Assembly: GCA_023630585.1 (NCBI GenBank)
Contig: CM042539.1
Location: 24,067,755-24,131,754, forward strand
DNA: 64,000 nucleotides
Reading direction: 5' to 3'
Source of the DNA: Cranoglanis bouderius
Lineage: Eukaryota; Chordata; Actinopteri; Siluriformes; Cranoglanididae
Shown here: one piece after another, positions 1-12,100 of the stretch
How the letters are laid out: every line of letters starts with the position of its first letter
Numbering within the stretch: the first letter of the stretch is position 1
Notes under the pieces: model-generated
The model's database searches: none
What the model saw: the letters and a program-made list of their open reading frames with translations, nothing else
Told to the model about the DNA's origin: nothing
Position numbers and translations under genes: made by a program

Positions 1-193
1 CAAGCCAGGAAAAAAACAGTGATTGTCTTAAAAAATAAAATATATTCATTTTTAATGAATATTTTACTTTAAAAATGATAAGCTATTTTCAATGTGATAA
101 TTTTTTTATTTTGATAAAAATGATTCGGTATGAAACTGTAACTGCTTCATCACACTGCTTCAGCCATTTGGGATTCAGCCTATTGGGCATATA

Positions 194-1162
194 GAGCTGT
201 GAAAAAGTATTTGCTGAGTTCTTCTGCTGACGGATGCAGTTGCAGTTAAAGGCTTTATTAAAAGGCAGGCAGACAAATCCAACTCGAATAGCAATATCGA
301 AGTCCAAAAACAGGCGTGGGTCAGGCGATCAACTAACGGGCAAAACTAGGCAAAGGCAGTCCAAATACACGAGGACAAAAACAAGATCAAAACCCATGAA
401 ACAAGAACAATGAACAAAGGCTCAGCACGGTACTGGTGGCAACACACAAAAACTCAATAGTTTGTGCCGAGACAAAGAAACACGGGGGTATAAATATACA
501 AACTGATCAGAAGGGGTAACACGGAACAGTTGATGACAATTATGACACATAAGGGAAACAACCAATCAAGACAATAGTGGAGACAGAACATAAAGCAAAA
601 CAAAACACACATGGCAAAGAAAAAAAAAGCAGGCAGTTCATATACGCTGAAAGCTTTGGGCAGAGTTTTTTTTTTCCAGAGCCTTTGAAATAGCTTTGTA
701 ACCCTTCCCAGACTGATGTATTTCAATCACCCTCCTCATCATTTCTGGAATTTCTTTCAATTTTGGCCTAGTGTGTTACTGGGTAAGACCTTTTAACAAA
801 CTTCATGCTGTTGAAAAAGTTCTATTTAAGTGTTGATTTGATTGAACAGGGTTTGCAGTAATCAGGCCTGGTTGTGTCTCCTCCAGCTGAACCCCATTGT
901 GAATGCAGTTTCATAGATTTGGGAAATTATTATAATAACTACATATAATAACTATGGGGGAAAATACATTTTCATACAGGCAGTTGGTATGGGATAACTT
1001 TTTTGCTTCAATAAAAACATTATCATTTGAAAACTATTTTGTGTAACTCAGGTTGCCTTTGTTTTATCTTAGATTTTGCTTTAATTTCTGAAACAATTTA
1101 GTATGAGATATACACAAAAACAGAAGAAATCAGGATGGGGCAAATACTTTTTCACAGCATTG
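194..1162 (-). mobile_element. Tc1-like element remnant with another repeat inserted
   Basis: Both ends carry the terminal motif CTGTGAAAAAGTATTTGC (near 197 in plus and near 1150 in minus orientation), each next to a TA. Bases 676-760 in minus orientation resemble the N-terminal transposase coding part (helix-turn-helix region) of the fish Tc1 family with this TIR. The middle (about 217-670) is unrelated and looks like a later insertion. Most of the transposase is missing. Confidence 0.65.
217..670. repeat. unclassified repeat inserted in the Tc1-like remnant
   Basis: A/C-rich sequence (ggctttattaaaaggcagg ... aaacaaccaatcaagac) interrupts the Tc1 homology. The style, with strings of CAAAAACAGGC and AAACACGAGG, is common in fish dispersed repeats, but I cannot name the family. 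Confidence 0.4.
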
Positions 1163-1394
1163 TATATACGCTGACCATATGACATTTCTATTACGTATTA
1201 CCCCATGTAGTGAGCATATGTAGTGAATAGTAATCAAGCCGATTTATTCCTTTGAGGAGTAGATGTTTACAAAGATCCTGGTGTTCCTACGAAATGTATA
1301 ATGAAGCTAACTATCAGCAATGAGAAAACATAACTGATGGTATTTTTACTTCTTCTTTCGCCCTGTTTCTCTCCTGCTCTGTCTTCACCTTCTT

Positions 1395-1654
1395 TCATCC
1401 ATCCATCCATTTTCCATACTGCTTAACCTACATAGGGTCGTGGGGGAGCCTGGAACCTATTCTAGGGAACTTGGGGCACAAGGCAGGGGACACCCTGGAT
1501 GGGGTGCCGACCCATCGCACAATTTGGAAATGCCAATCAGCCTACAACACGTCTTTGGACTGGGCAAACTCCATGCACACAGGGCAGAGGCAGGATTCAA
1601 ACCCCCAACCCCAGAGGTGAAAGGCAAATGTGCTAACCACTAAGCACCATCACA
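1395..1654 (+). repeat. dispersed fish repeat, copy A
   Basis: Begins with (CATC)n and TTTTCCATACTGCTTAACCT, then GGGAGCCTGGA, CACCCTGGATGGGGTGC, GTCTTTGGACTGG, and ends GTGCTAACCACTAAGCACC. Other copies are at 3657, 13308 and 60540. SINE-sized (260-330 bp) but no clear pol III head was seen. Its 3' end lies within a few bases of the donor of myom3 exon 10. Confidence 0.8.
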
Positions 1655-1659
1655 CTGAC

Positions 1660-1801
1660 CTCTCAATGAAGTAGCCCTGCACTGGACTTGCTCCCTCTGC
1701 ACTGGGAGGTTCCCACGAGAGAAACACGTAATCTCTGTTCACATCAGAGCACTCGAGGTGGAGTGGAGAACCTGGAGCTCCGCGCACTGCTGCAGGACCA
1801 T
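1660..1801 (-). CDS. myom3: myom3 coding exon 10 (start of FN3 domain 1)
   Basis: 142 nt, acceptor gtgtctcag, donor gtcagt, ends in a split Arg codon. Encodes [20 protein letters not shown] and [20 protein letters not shown] then GYFIER: FN3 strands A to C. Human MYOM3 has PGAPGSPLNV...DVNRD and a WAPPSD loop at this place. The next exon is outside the window. Confidence 0.92.
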
Positions 1802-3054
1802 CTGAGACACACAGAGAGAGCTATGAGGACCATGAGTACTCTGTAACAGATCTGAAAACACTTATACAGATCTGCATTTCACTGCATTTCCTATTAGTCT
1901 TATTTATATATTATACAAAATAAAAAATGTCCTACTTGTCCATATTACACATTACAGTATTATAACATACAAAGACAACAATGACATACTATTTCTCAGG
2001 GCTGCTGTTTTTTTTTTAATCACAATTTTTGGCTTTCTCAATTACCTACACATTATTAACCGCAATATCACTAATCTTAGGTGAAATTAGCTACCTGACT
2101 CATATTATATACTGTTTTCTATTGACTCTTTAATTTATATTTTAACTGACTTTTTGTTGTTTTATACTGTTATTGCATGCATACTGTAAAAACTTATTAT
2201 ACCTTTGTAATGTAATTTTGTTTATATTTAACATTTAAAAGTTATTCTCAATTAAAGTAACTTTTAACTTCAGATAAACACATTAAAGGAATGTACAATT
2301 CTGAAAATTACAAATCTGCATAAAAATCTGTCTTGTTTGTAAATATAACAGGTCTAAATAACAATAATAAAAAAAAAAAACAGTGATTTGAGCAAATGTT
2401 GAGCAAAATAATAATTCATATTTTAGCCTTAATGTGTATGTGTGTTGTACACATTAATGTGTATTGTAAATTTATGGATGGACCTTCTTTATTTTTAATT
2501 ATTTAAACAGTTTGTTCATAGTCCTAATTTATTTTGCTTACTGATTTCATGCATTAATTAATATCGGAAAACAATATCTACTATTTTTTTTTTTCTCATG
2601 CTAATAAATCTTGATTTAACTTTAAACTTGGGAGAATAAAGCTCACAACTTCGTGTTTCCAAAGAGAATTATATTAAAATTATATTGAATATATTTCAGA
2701 TAACACTGCAGAAACCATGCAAAGTTATCCTGTTATTAAAGCAGACTTTTTTTGAAAAGAATCTTTCAGCTCTGCCATTTCAGTTTGTCATCTTGCAAAC
2801 TCCTGCAAGTGGTAGTGAACTCAGACTCAGACATTTGGTGCTTGTTTGTATCTGTACATGTTTAAATAAAAAATGTCTGACCTTTGACATAAATGTAGGC
2901 GCTGTGTTCGGTGATGCCGTCTTGGGTGCGCAGGCGGACGGTGTAAAGACCCTCGTGCTCTTTGTGCATGCCCTTCAGGCTGAGAGTGGAGGAGCGCAGG
3001 GCCGTGTGGATGCCCAGCCGACCAGATGCACGGAGAGGAACTCCTACTCGCCCG

Positions 3055-3115
<61 letters not shown>

Positions 3116-6100
3116 ATTGCATACTGACAAACTAGGTCACATACAGTACACATATCTACATATCAGACCTTGGAATTATAAGATTCAATCTGCCTTGATG
3201 TTTTTCTTTTCTTTTCTTTTCTTTTCTTTTTTATAACAGGGATTTTCTACCAAAGGACAATTCTTGATTCCTATTGGTCAAAAGGTGTTGATTAATTTAG
3301 AACTTTGACAGTAGTAATCGCTGACATGATAAAGTTTTCTGTAAGGAGACATCTTTTAAAAAAAAAAAAAAACATTTTTGGAAGAAGTCTCCAGTGCCAG
3401 TGCTTTGTAACAGTCAGAGAAAAAACTGTAACTTTAGGTTTTCTAACACTGGAAGGTATGAACTTTGTAGTTTCTCGCCAGTATGAAAACGTGTTTATTT
3501 TTTGTCTTATTAACTTCAAAAGTGAGACAAAACAGACGATGGCGAATGAACGACTGTTTGTAGCTGCTATAACGTAAGTAATAACAGGAACTAACTTGAT
3601 TTGTAAATGTTCCATGACAGTAAATGTAACTATAAATGAATAAAAAGTACAAAGGTTCCATCCATCCATTTTCCGTACTGTTTATCCTGCACAGGGTCGT
3701 GGGGAAGCCTGGAGCCTATCCCAGGGAATTCAGGGCTCAATCGCACACCCATTCACACACTATGGACAATTTGGAAATGCCAATCAGCCTACAAACGCAC
3801 TGGACTGGGGGAGTAAACCGGAGTACCCGGAGGAAACCCCCAAACACTGGGAGAGCATATAAACTCCATGCACACGGGGCAAAGGCGGGATTTGAACCCC
3901 CCAAGGTGCGAGGCAAACATGCTAATCACAAAATGGTCATCTTTTAAACAAACAAAAAAAAAGCAGATTGTGACTCTTGGCAAATTGCTGTGGTATAAGG
4001 GTAAAAAAAAATTGTGTTGACATGCTGTTATAGGAAAATAATCAATTTTGTGTTGGTAACGGTAATTTGGGATGCATCACAACACCTCATTGTTGATGAT
4101 TTTTCTATAACAGCATGTGTTTTATGCCTTACAAGTATGTTACAAATATAAATATTGCTCACAAAACTGTTAGATATCAATGTCTGATAGAACTGTCTAC
4201 TTGATATGCTTCCTTTACTTCATGCATTTGTATATGTATATGACAAATGTCAGTAGGGCTGGATAGAACTGAATTAAAGTGAATCAAACTAAACAAGACT
4301 TAGTCTTTATTTCTGAATGTTAATATGGTTTATTTGCTATATTACTCATATCAATGCAAAAGAATTGTGCAGAGACATTTAATTATTCATTTGAATTTCA
4401 TATGAACTGTAATTACAGCTATACGCACCAACATCACCCTCAGCCCCGACCTTGATCCTTCACACCTTTATACGAATTGTCAGTGTGTTTGTGTTGGTGT
4501 TTCTAAAATTCAGAACAGTTGTTTAAGGTGATTTGTACCGTCTCTGAACCAGGCCACGTCTTGCTGGAAGGGGAGGAGAGGAAAAGTAAAATGGCAGCTC
4601 AGAGTCAGAGTCTCTCCTTCTTGTATAAAAGATGGGGGGAAGGTGGTGTCGAACAAAGCCTCCTCCTCCATTACAGGGACTGGAGAGCAGAGCAAGAGGA
4701 GAAAGAAGGAAGGTAGAGTTTTAGATCTGTTCTGGCATTAGGGAATAAGAAGTGAGGAGAGAGGAGATTTATAACAGAGGAGAAGAGAAAAAAAGAAGAG
4801 AATGCAGGTTAGCATAAGGGACAAGGACAAGGAAAGAACATGAGAGGAGGATGAGGATGTGGGGAAAGGGAGGAGAAGAGAAGAGAAGAGAAGGGATTAG
4901 AAAAGAAAAGAAAAGAAAAGAGGAGAGAAAAGAGAGAAGACAACAGAAAAAATAAAGAAAGAGCAAGAAGAGAACAGAAGATAAGAGAAGAGAGAAACAT
5001 TTTGATGGAAAGAGTCAGGATAAATGATGTAGTGATTTTCTGATAATCATCAATACTCCATTGTTGCTCACAATATTAGACAGGTAGCTGACAGACGAAG
5101 GGAGGAAAACAAGAACGAGAAACAAAGAAGAGAAACAGTTAAAAGGAAAAAAGATGAGTAGAGGGAAATGAATGGAGGATAGGAACAGGGAGAAGAGAAT
5201 GAAACATAAAAGAAGAAGAGAAAAGAAAGCAGGATAGGAGATGGGAAAGGGGAGGATAGGAAAGCAAGTGTAGAAGAGAAGAGAGCAAGGGAGGAGAGAA
5301 CACATCATTGTTATTCATCCCTTTATTACATGTTGAAAAGAAGAGAAGAGAAGAAAGCGGGGGAGGAGAAGAGAAGAGAAGAAAAAGGGAGAAGAAAATA
5401 GAAGAGAGAGGGAGAAGAGAAGAGAAGAGAAGAGAGGAAATAGAATATAAGATAAGATAAGATAAGATAAGATAAGATAAGATAAGATACGAGAGGAAAG
5501 TGGGAGAAGGGAAGAGAAGAGAAGAGAGGAAATAGAATATAAGATAAGATAAGATACGAGAGGAAAGTGGGAGAAGGGAAGAGAAGAGAAGAGAGAGAAG
5601 AGAAGAGAAGAAAAAGGGAGAAGAGAAGAGAGAAACAGTTGATGGAAAGAAAAAAGAGGAGAATAGAAAGCAGGGTAGGAGGTGAGAAAGAGGAATGGAA
5701 GATAAGATGAGAGAAGAGAAGAGAAGAGAAGAGAAGAGAAGAGAGATATCGTGGAGAGGAGAAGAAAAAAGAGGAGAAAATAAAGCAGGATGGAAGATTA
5801 GAACGAGGAGTAGAGAAGACAGGAGAAATAAACTGGAAAGGATAGAAGTAAGAAGTAGATTAGGGATGAAAGGAGAGAAGGAGGAGAAGAAAATACAGAA
5901 GAGAAGAGAAGAGAAGAGAAGAGGTGAGGAAGAAGAGGAGTTGATAAGATAATAAGACAGTTCAAATGACCAGTTTAGAGGCAACAACATCTATTATTAG
6001 TGAGAAAATGAATAGTCTACAAATGTATAAATAATCACACTATTCACTCGGCTATCATAATTCTATAGAAATGGAAATGGGCATGTTGTCACTGAAGCAC

Positions 6101-9100
6101 ATCTAATTATGTGTATGAAGCGAGGGGAAGGAAGGGGAAGCTGTCTCATCTCGCCACACGCTGTGACAATGAACAATGAACTAAAATACTTAATTAAGAT
6201 GCTCGGAGTGAAGCCGCATAAAAATCACCGGAGCGGGAAATATAAGCTTTCAGAAATTAGGCATGTTTTTCATTTTCCCTGGAATTCCATGTGGCTTTGA
6301 ACAGCATGGAACAAAATCTCTTGAAGGAATATTGCAGTAACGAGGCAAATGTCAGGTACGGGGTGTGTCCTGGATGTAATGAGCGGAAATTGGATTCTTT
6401 ATTACGATTCTTCATTCTTTATTGTTTAATCAGGACCATAGCAGGATCAGAACATATGCAGAATGATAGTCAGAGATAAATCTACTGTCGTTGTCCAAAC
6501 CCAGGAAAAAGCCAAGCTGTAATATGACATGATGATACCATATCAGTATGAGGATAAATGATGTGGTGGTTTTCTGATAGTCATCAGTACTCCACTGTTG
6601 ATCACAATATTAGACGGGTAACTGACAGACGAAGGGAGGAAAACAAGAACGAGAAACGAATAAGAGAAACAGTTAAAAGGAAAAAAGATGAGTTTGTAGA
6701 ACAGAGTGAAACAGAAGAGAAGATGAGAAAAGAAAGCAGTAAAGGAGATGGGAACGAGGAGGATAGGAAAACGAGTGGAGAAGAGAAGAGAAGAGAAAAG
6801 AAGAGAAAAGGGAAAAGAGAAGAGAACATGTCATAATTTTTTATCCCTTTATAGTTACATCTTGAAGTGAAGGGAAGAGAAGAAAACAAGGAGAGAAGAT
6901 ATAAAAGAGAGAGGGAGAAGAGAAGAAAGAAGGAGAAGAGAACATCATACTTTTTTTATTATCCCATTATAGTTACATGTTGAAGAGAAGAGAAGAGAGT
7001 GATGGAGAAGAGACGAGAGCTAGGGAGAACAGAAGAGAAGAGAAGAAAGAGGGAGAACGTCATATTTTTGATCCTTTTATAGTTACATGTTGAAGAGAAG
7101 AGAAGAGAGGAGAGGAAAGTAGAACAGAATAGAGTAGAAGAGAGGGAGAAGAGAAGAGAAGAGAAGAGAAAAGAGAGGGAGAAGAGAAGAGAGGAGAAGA
7201 GAGAAGATAGAAGAGTAGCGGGTAGAAGAGAGGGAGAGGAGAAAAAGAGGGAGAGGAGAAGAGAGAGGGAGAGTTGAAATTGAGTAGAAGAGAGAGGGAG
7301 AAGAGAGGAGAAGAAAGGGGGAGAAGAGAGGAGAAGAAAGTAGAACAGAAGAGAAGAGAGTAGAAGAGAGAGGGAGGAGAAAAGTGAAGAGAAGAAAGGA
7401 AAAAGAGGAGAAAGCAGTCTGTTTTTATTTCAACCAATTAGATGTGAGAGGTTTAAATAACACCTGCACTCCCTAAGCAGGTTCTAATCCCTGGCACCCA
7501 ATCTTGAACACCTGATTGCAATTTTATGGCTTTGAAGATGTGATAAATGTAGGGGTGTACTTACTTTTTCCGTGCGACTGATCTGTTGTTTTTTGTTAAT
7601 TTAAATTGTGAAAATGACTACAAAATGTCAGTTTTATGTGTCATTTGATAGAATGTGTCAACTTTATTAATAGGCACTGTTTCAAAGAGGATCAAATGTT
7701 TGCCTGTCCAAATATGTAAAAAAAAAAACAACAACAACAAAAAAAGCAACAATTTCCATGGGGTGTACTTATTTTTTCACATGACTGTAGATTGAGGGAA
7801 CGATGAATGAGGATACACTAACTATTTGTGTATGAAGACACTTGAGCATAACATAGAACTGCACCATGAATCCAGTCAAGACGCTACGAAACACACAGCC
7901 AAATATGTGTATATACAGTACGCTGGTTAAACAGACAACACTGAGGCACTGAGACACACACACACACACACACACACACGTTCAAAATCCCTGTAGTCAC
8001 GAGTAATAAGCCATTTGTGAGCTTTCAATCTCTTCATGAAAAGGGCAGATGGAAGAAAGAGAGGACGTGTCTCATTACGCCACTTACCCACAGCCTGGGT
8101 GTGTTTCATTCCCGCCTCAAGTCCTCGCTTCGCTGATTTGGAAAGGAAAGAAAGTGGGTAAAGAGAGAGAAAGAGAGAAAATGTGAAATCAGTCTTCAGC
8201 CTCACCCACACTCATACCCACACCCACACTACTATGAGCCCCATTAAGCATTCCCTTTAATATATTCTGAACAGTGGAATAAAATATGAAACAGTCTGTG
8301 AAATATGAACAATAAAGGACAAATTAGGCTTGAAGTGTCTCGTTTGATAGAGGGAGGATGAGACAGATGATTTCCTCAGCAAGATGGCATCTGATTTGTC
8401 TTTCATCTTCTCTAGTACACGAACTTTCTTGGTCATTCATTTGAATTGATCCTAATTTAAGCAAAGTGAAGATAACACCGATGGGTCTGATAAGTATTTT
8501 TCTTTTTGTCTGTTTAACAGTCCCTCTAGGATTTCGTGATTTTGCGATCGCAGAAATTAATGCAAAATCAAGCAAACTCCACAATATTCTGAGGAGCTTG
8601 CAATTTTTCTAAATTACCACAGATTTTGTGCAGATTTGAGCCAAGGCACGGCATGTGACATCACTATGCACATTCAGCCAAAGCCCTCTTAGATTCACGT
8701 GTGTCGAACATGAGTACAGCTAAAAGGTCTCATTTACTAACAAACATCACTGTGCAATTGTGATTTTGCCAATATAAGTAGTTTTCCGCAAAATAGCACA
8801 AAAAAACTCCGCAAACTGCATCGCAAATTTTGAAAACAGCATTTTTGGCTGCAACAATCACAAAAAAACCCCCTAAAACAACTCCGTGAAATCCTGTATG
8901 GACTGGTTTAAGCTGTGTACATGTACACTCCCTACTGTTTGTAAATATATACCAGCAATATAATTGGCTGCATTTCTGTGGACTGTTTTACAACATAAAA
9001 TCAAACTTCTGAACATTGTAATTCGATGAGATTTTTGGAGTAGCAGTCGCTCCTTGGTCACATTTACTGACAAAAAAATTACCTCACTAACGATAGCTAG

Positions 9101-12100
9101 AACAGTGATTACTGGTTGTCATCTTAGATGGGAAGCTAAAACCTAATATCTAACAATAGCTCGACAATGAAACTATTAGAGCTGAGCAATTCATTATATC
9201 AGAAGGTCTCATTGATGGCATAATAAGGATGATGTGTAACCCTTTCATTGAAATGAGAATTCCCATTCGGTTGTCTGTCATTTTGTGTAATTTGTACTTG
9301 GACTATGTGTGCTTAGTCTATCGACTGTTAGTTTTTCCTCCAAAGGCATTTTTGGGAAAAGTATGATAGATCAAATAATTCACCTTGTTTATATTTATTA
9401 CATCCACACATCTAGTCAAATCTAAGAGGTGTTTGACTCTGTAACACACATGATTGTCAGTGATTGTCAGGCTGCATGAAACTACAGTCTGGGCTAGATA
9501 GAAATCAGCCACAGCCTCACGTCTTCATACCATTCTGTCTTCATACCATACATTCTTATGACCTTTTGGTGGTGTTGTTGTGCTTTGCTCTATAACAATC
9601 TAACAATGGAATGAGTTTATAATGTTAGCCAGTTAAATGATCTAACAAGCTAGCTTGATTTTGTAAAAATAGAATGTTTAAAAATCCGGCATGGAATCAG
9701 CAATGATGTCATTTTTCCCTCACAGGTAACATTGCAAGATTTAGGATTTGTGAGGAAAGAATAGCTTTGGTTTATGAATTTCCTATGATATTTTCCCTAA
9801 TTTACATCAAGCAATAGCATCAAGCACAACAACCCAATTCTAACATAACAATTTTGTCTATCCTTGAAGTAATGTTCAACCACCATAGTCTATTTTTTCA
9901 AAGAATGTGCATGGACTCACATGCCACAAATAGCTCTAAGATAACTCTTACTAAACTGTGATTGGTTAAAAAAAAAATCAAAATTGGTTGAAATTAAAAC
10001 TACATTAAATCTGACCGATGCCATTTGTCACATGACCTAAATGTCATAAAATTGCTAAAATTTCATCTAAAGTATAAATCAGCACCCAAACAAATCAATA
10101 ACGTAGAGCACTCACAGTTCACTACAAGGGTGGCATAGGTTGTTGCCTCGCCTAAGGAGCTTTTGGCCACTACTTTGTATTCTCCAGCATCAGCAACACT
10201 ACACCTGAGGAACAAATCACACCGGGGATGGTATATGTACAAGAAATTCTAAGTCAAAATTGAAGTCAAAAGGCAATTTAATGTATTTTAAGAGTTTGAT
10301 CACCTTCTAATCTCCAGAGTGTTGAGGCCACATTTCTGTAGCAGTTTGTAGTTCCAGGGTTGTGAGGACGCTGTCAGAGGAATGCCGTCTTTATACCTGG
10401 CGAGAGAAGCAGCATATCAGAAACACAGACTTGACTGAGATCTTATGGTTTAAACGTTGATAAATACACATCTTGTACTGTACACATTTTGTTTTGGTGA
10501 AATACAGTATATTCATGTTTTTTTTAAATGAGGTGTCGAAGTTGGCAGAAGTCATTCGCAGCAACAGCCAACAAGTTTTCCCAGGCTGCCATACATATCC
10601 AGTAACACTAAAGAAGCAAATTCCAGACACTGGTTGAACTATTTCACCAAGTAAAGTTGATGAACCATTCACATTTTTGGTTATGTAAAGTGAATGTGCT
10701 TGCTACAATCCCTTACCAGGTGACGTGTGGTAATGGACAACCCTCAACGATGCAGGAAAGTTTGACAGCCATTCCCTCCCAGATGGTATGGGGACGAAGA
10801 GGGATAGAAAAATCCGGAATCTTCATGCTCAAATCGTCCAGAAATTTCAGGTGTGTTGAAATCTTCCTTTCTGCCTGAGGGTGAAGATGAAAATTTGATC
10901 AAAGTCATGACCTGTGAGAATCACAGAGAGACAGAAGGATGGAGGACAGGGGAAGAATGCTTGGAGATGAGTACAGCTATCAATGAACTGAGGGAAATGG
11001 GATTACCTGGTAAGAAGGATCTCATTTTAATAATTCTAATGAATAATTAGCAAAGTTAACATTATAACTTAAGTTTGGACTGCAGCTACAGTGGTTTTTC
11101 CAAAAGTTATTGTTTGTAAACAATATGAAAATGTTAAAGGCTAATAAAAAATAAAAACCTGAGGGATTTTTGTGGTAGCATCATCTCATTTTATATGTAC
11201 AATGCAGGCTGATTTGTACTTATTTGAATTTATTATTAGCAATGTTAATATTTGTGCATTAAATATTCTCTCAGCTTTTAGAGCACTGGGATTTAAACAA
11301 AGTCCTGAGGTACCGCCATGCTGGTTTAACTCATTAGCAAATCATTAATCTATTCATGAGCTGACTCAGTTTGAAAAAATGTGCAGCAGCAGGCTCTCCA
11401 CAGGACTGAAAACCACCATATATTTTCTCTGGAGTTTCCCCTATCTGAGCTTTACCTCTTTACGCAGCGCCATGCGGTCCATACGCTGACGGACCATGTG
11501 CTGGTTCCTGATCACCTCGATCTCCACCTTTTCTGCCTCATTACCGAACATGGTCCATTGGTCCCTCTCCCGGAGCTCATCGTTATCCATAGTTTCCCTC
11601 AGGACCTCCCTGAGGAGCACACATCGGAATTTCAGTGTTAGTGGAAGGAGCTTGTATGCTTAAAAATTAAAGTCTGAGGTGTTTCATATGTAAAAAACTT
11701 TTGGTCACCTAAAGGTAACCAACACCTGAGGGACCTACTCATTTATTGTTTGGCTTTAGATGTTATAGATGGAAAAACTCATCTCTAATTTTGTGTAGGG
11801 CCTGACTGATGTTATGAACTACCTCTAAATCTGACAATTCCAACCTATATTTCATCAAATATTGAAAACATTTGAGGAAAAGCATTTTTTAATATTCTGA
11901 ACACAGAAAAAAGCACAGTGGCAGAAGGCAGCTCGACTGAGGATGCATTAATTGCCAATGACAAATCGAAAGAGCAATAATTAATTGTAACAATGTGACA
12001 ATAGTGAATGGTTGTGAATGGCAAGTTTGCTTAAAAATGATTAAATAGGGACTGATAGCCATATTTAGTATTTAGTCTGAAACTAAAATTATATCGTAAG

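Larger units (their letters stand above)
1..1659. other. myom3 intron, left edge: repeats only
   Basis: Holds a nested Tc1-like remnant (194-1162) and a dispersed repeat against the exon donor (1395-1654). Bases 1163-1390 show nothing recognisable. The next myom3 exon, the second half of FN3-1, is not here. Confidence 0.7.
3044..4538. other. myom3 intron: CA repeat, MITE and dispersed repeat
   Basis: Contains (CA)n at 3058-3112, (CTTTT)n at 3203-3232, a miniature element (about 3255-4120) split by the dispersed repeat at 3657-3929, and about 400 bp of unassigned AT-rich sequence before the exon at 4539. Confidence 0.6.
4680..8087. other. myom3 intron: GA-rich tracts with duplicated core
   Basis: Two polypurine tracts (4735-5945 and 6610-7425), about 600 bp of ordinary sequence between them (5950-6550), a Tc1-like end at 7440-7789 and a CA repeat at 7954-7979. 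Long reading frames here are low-complexity artefacts. Confidence 0.75.

Noticed and set aside
2827..3153. Frames with long Cys-Val runs
   Set aside because: Translation of the CA repeat. The real coding part is only the myom3 exon at 2882-3043.
5139..5990. 283-codon open frame rich in Ser, Leu and Phe
   Set aside because: Low-complexity complement of the GA-rich tract; no domain, and it lies in a myom3 intron.
11381..11641. 86-codon plus-strand frame
   Set aside because: Shadow of myom3 exon 3.
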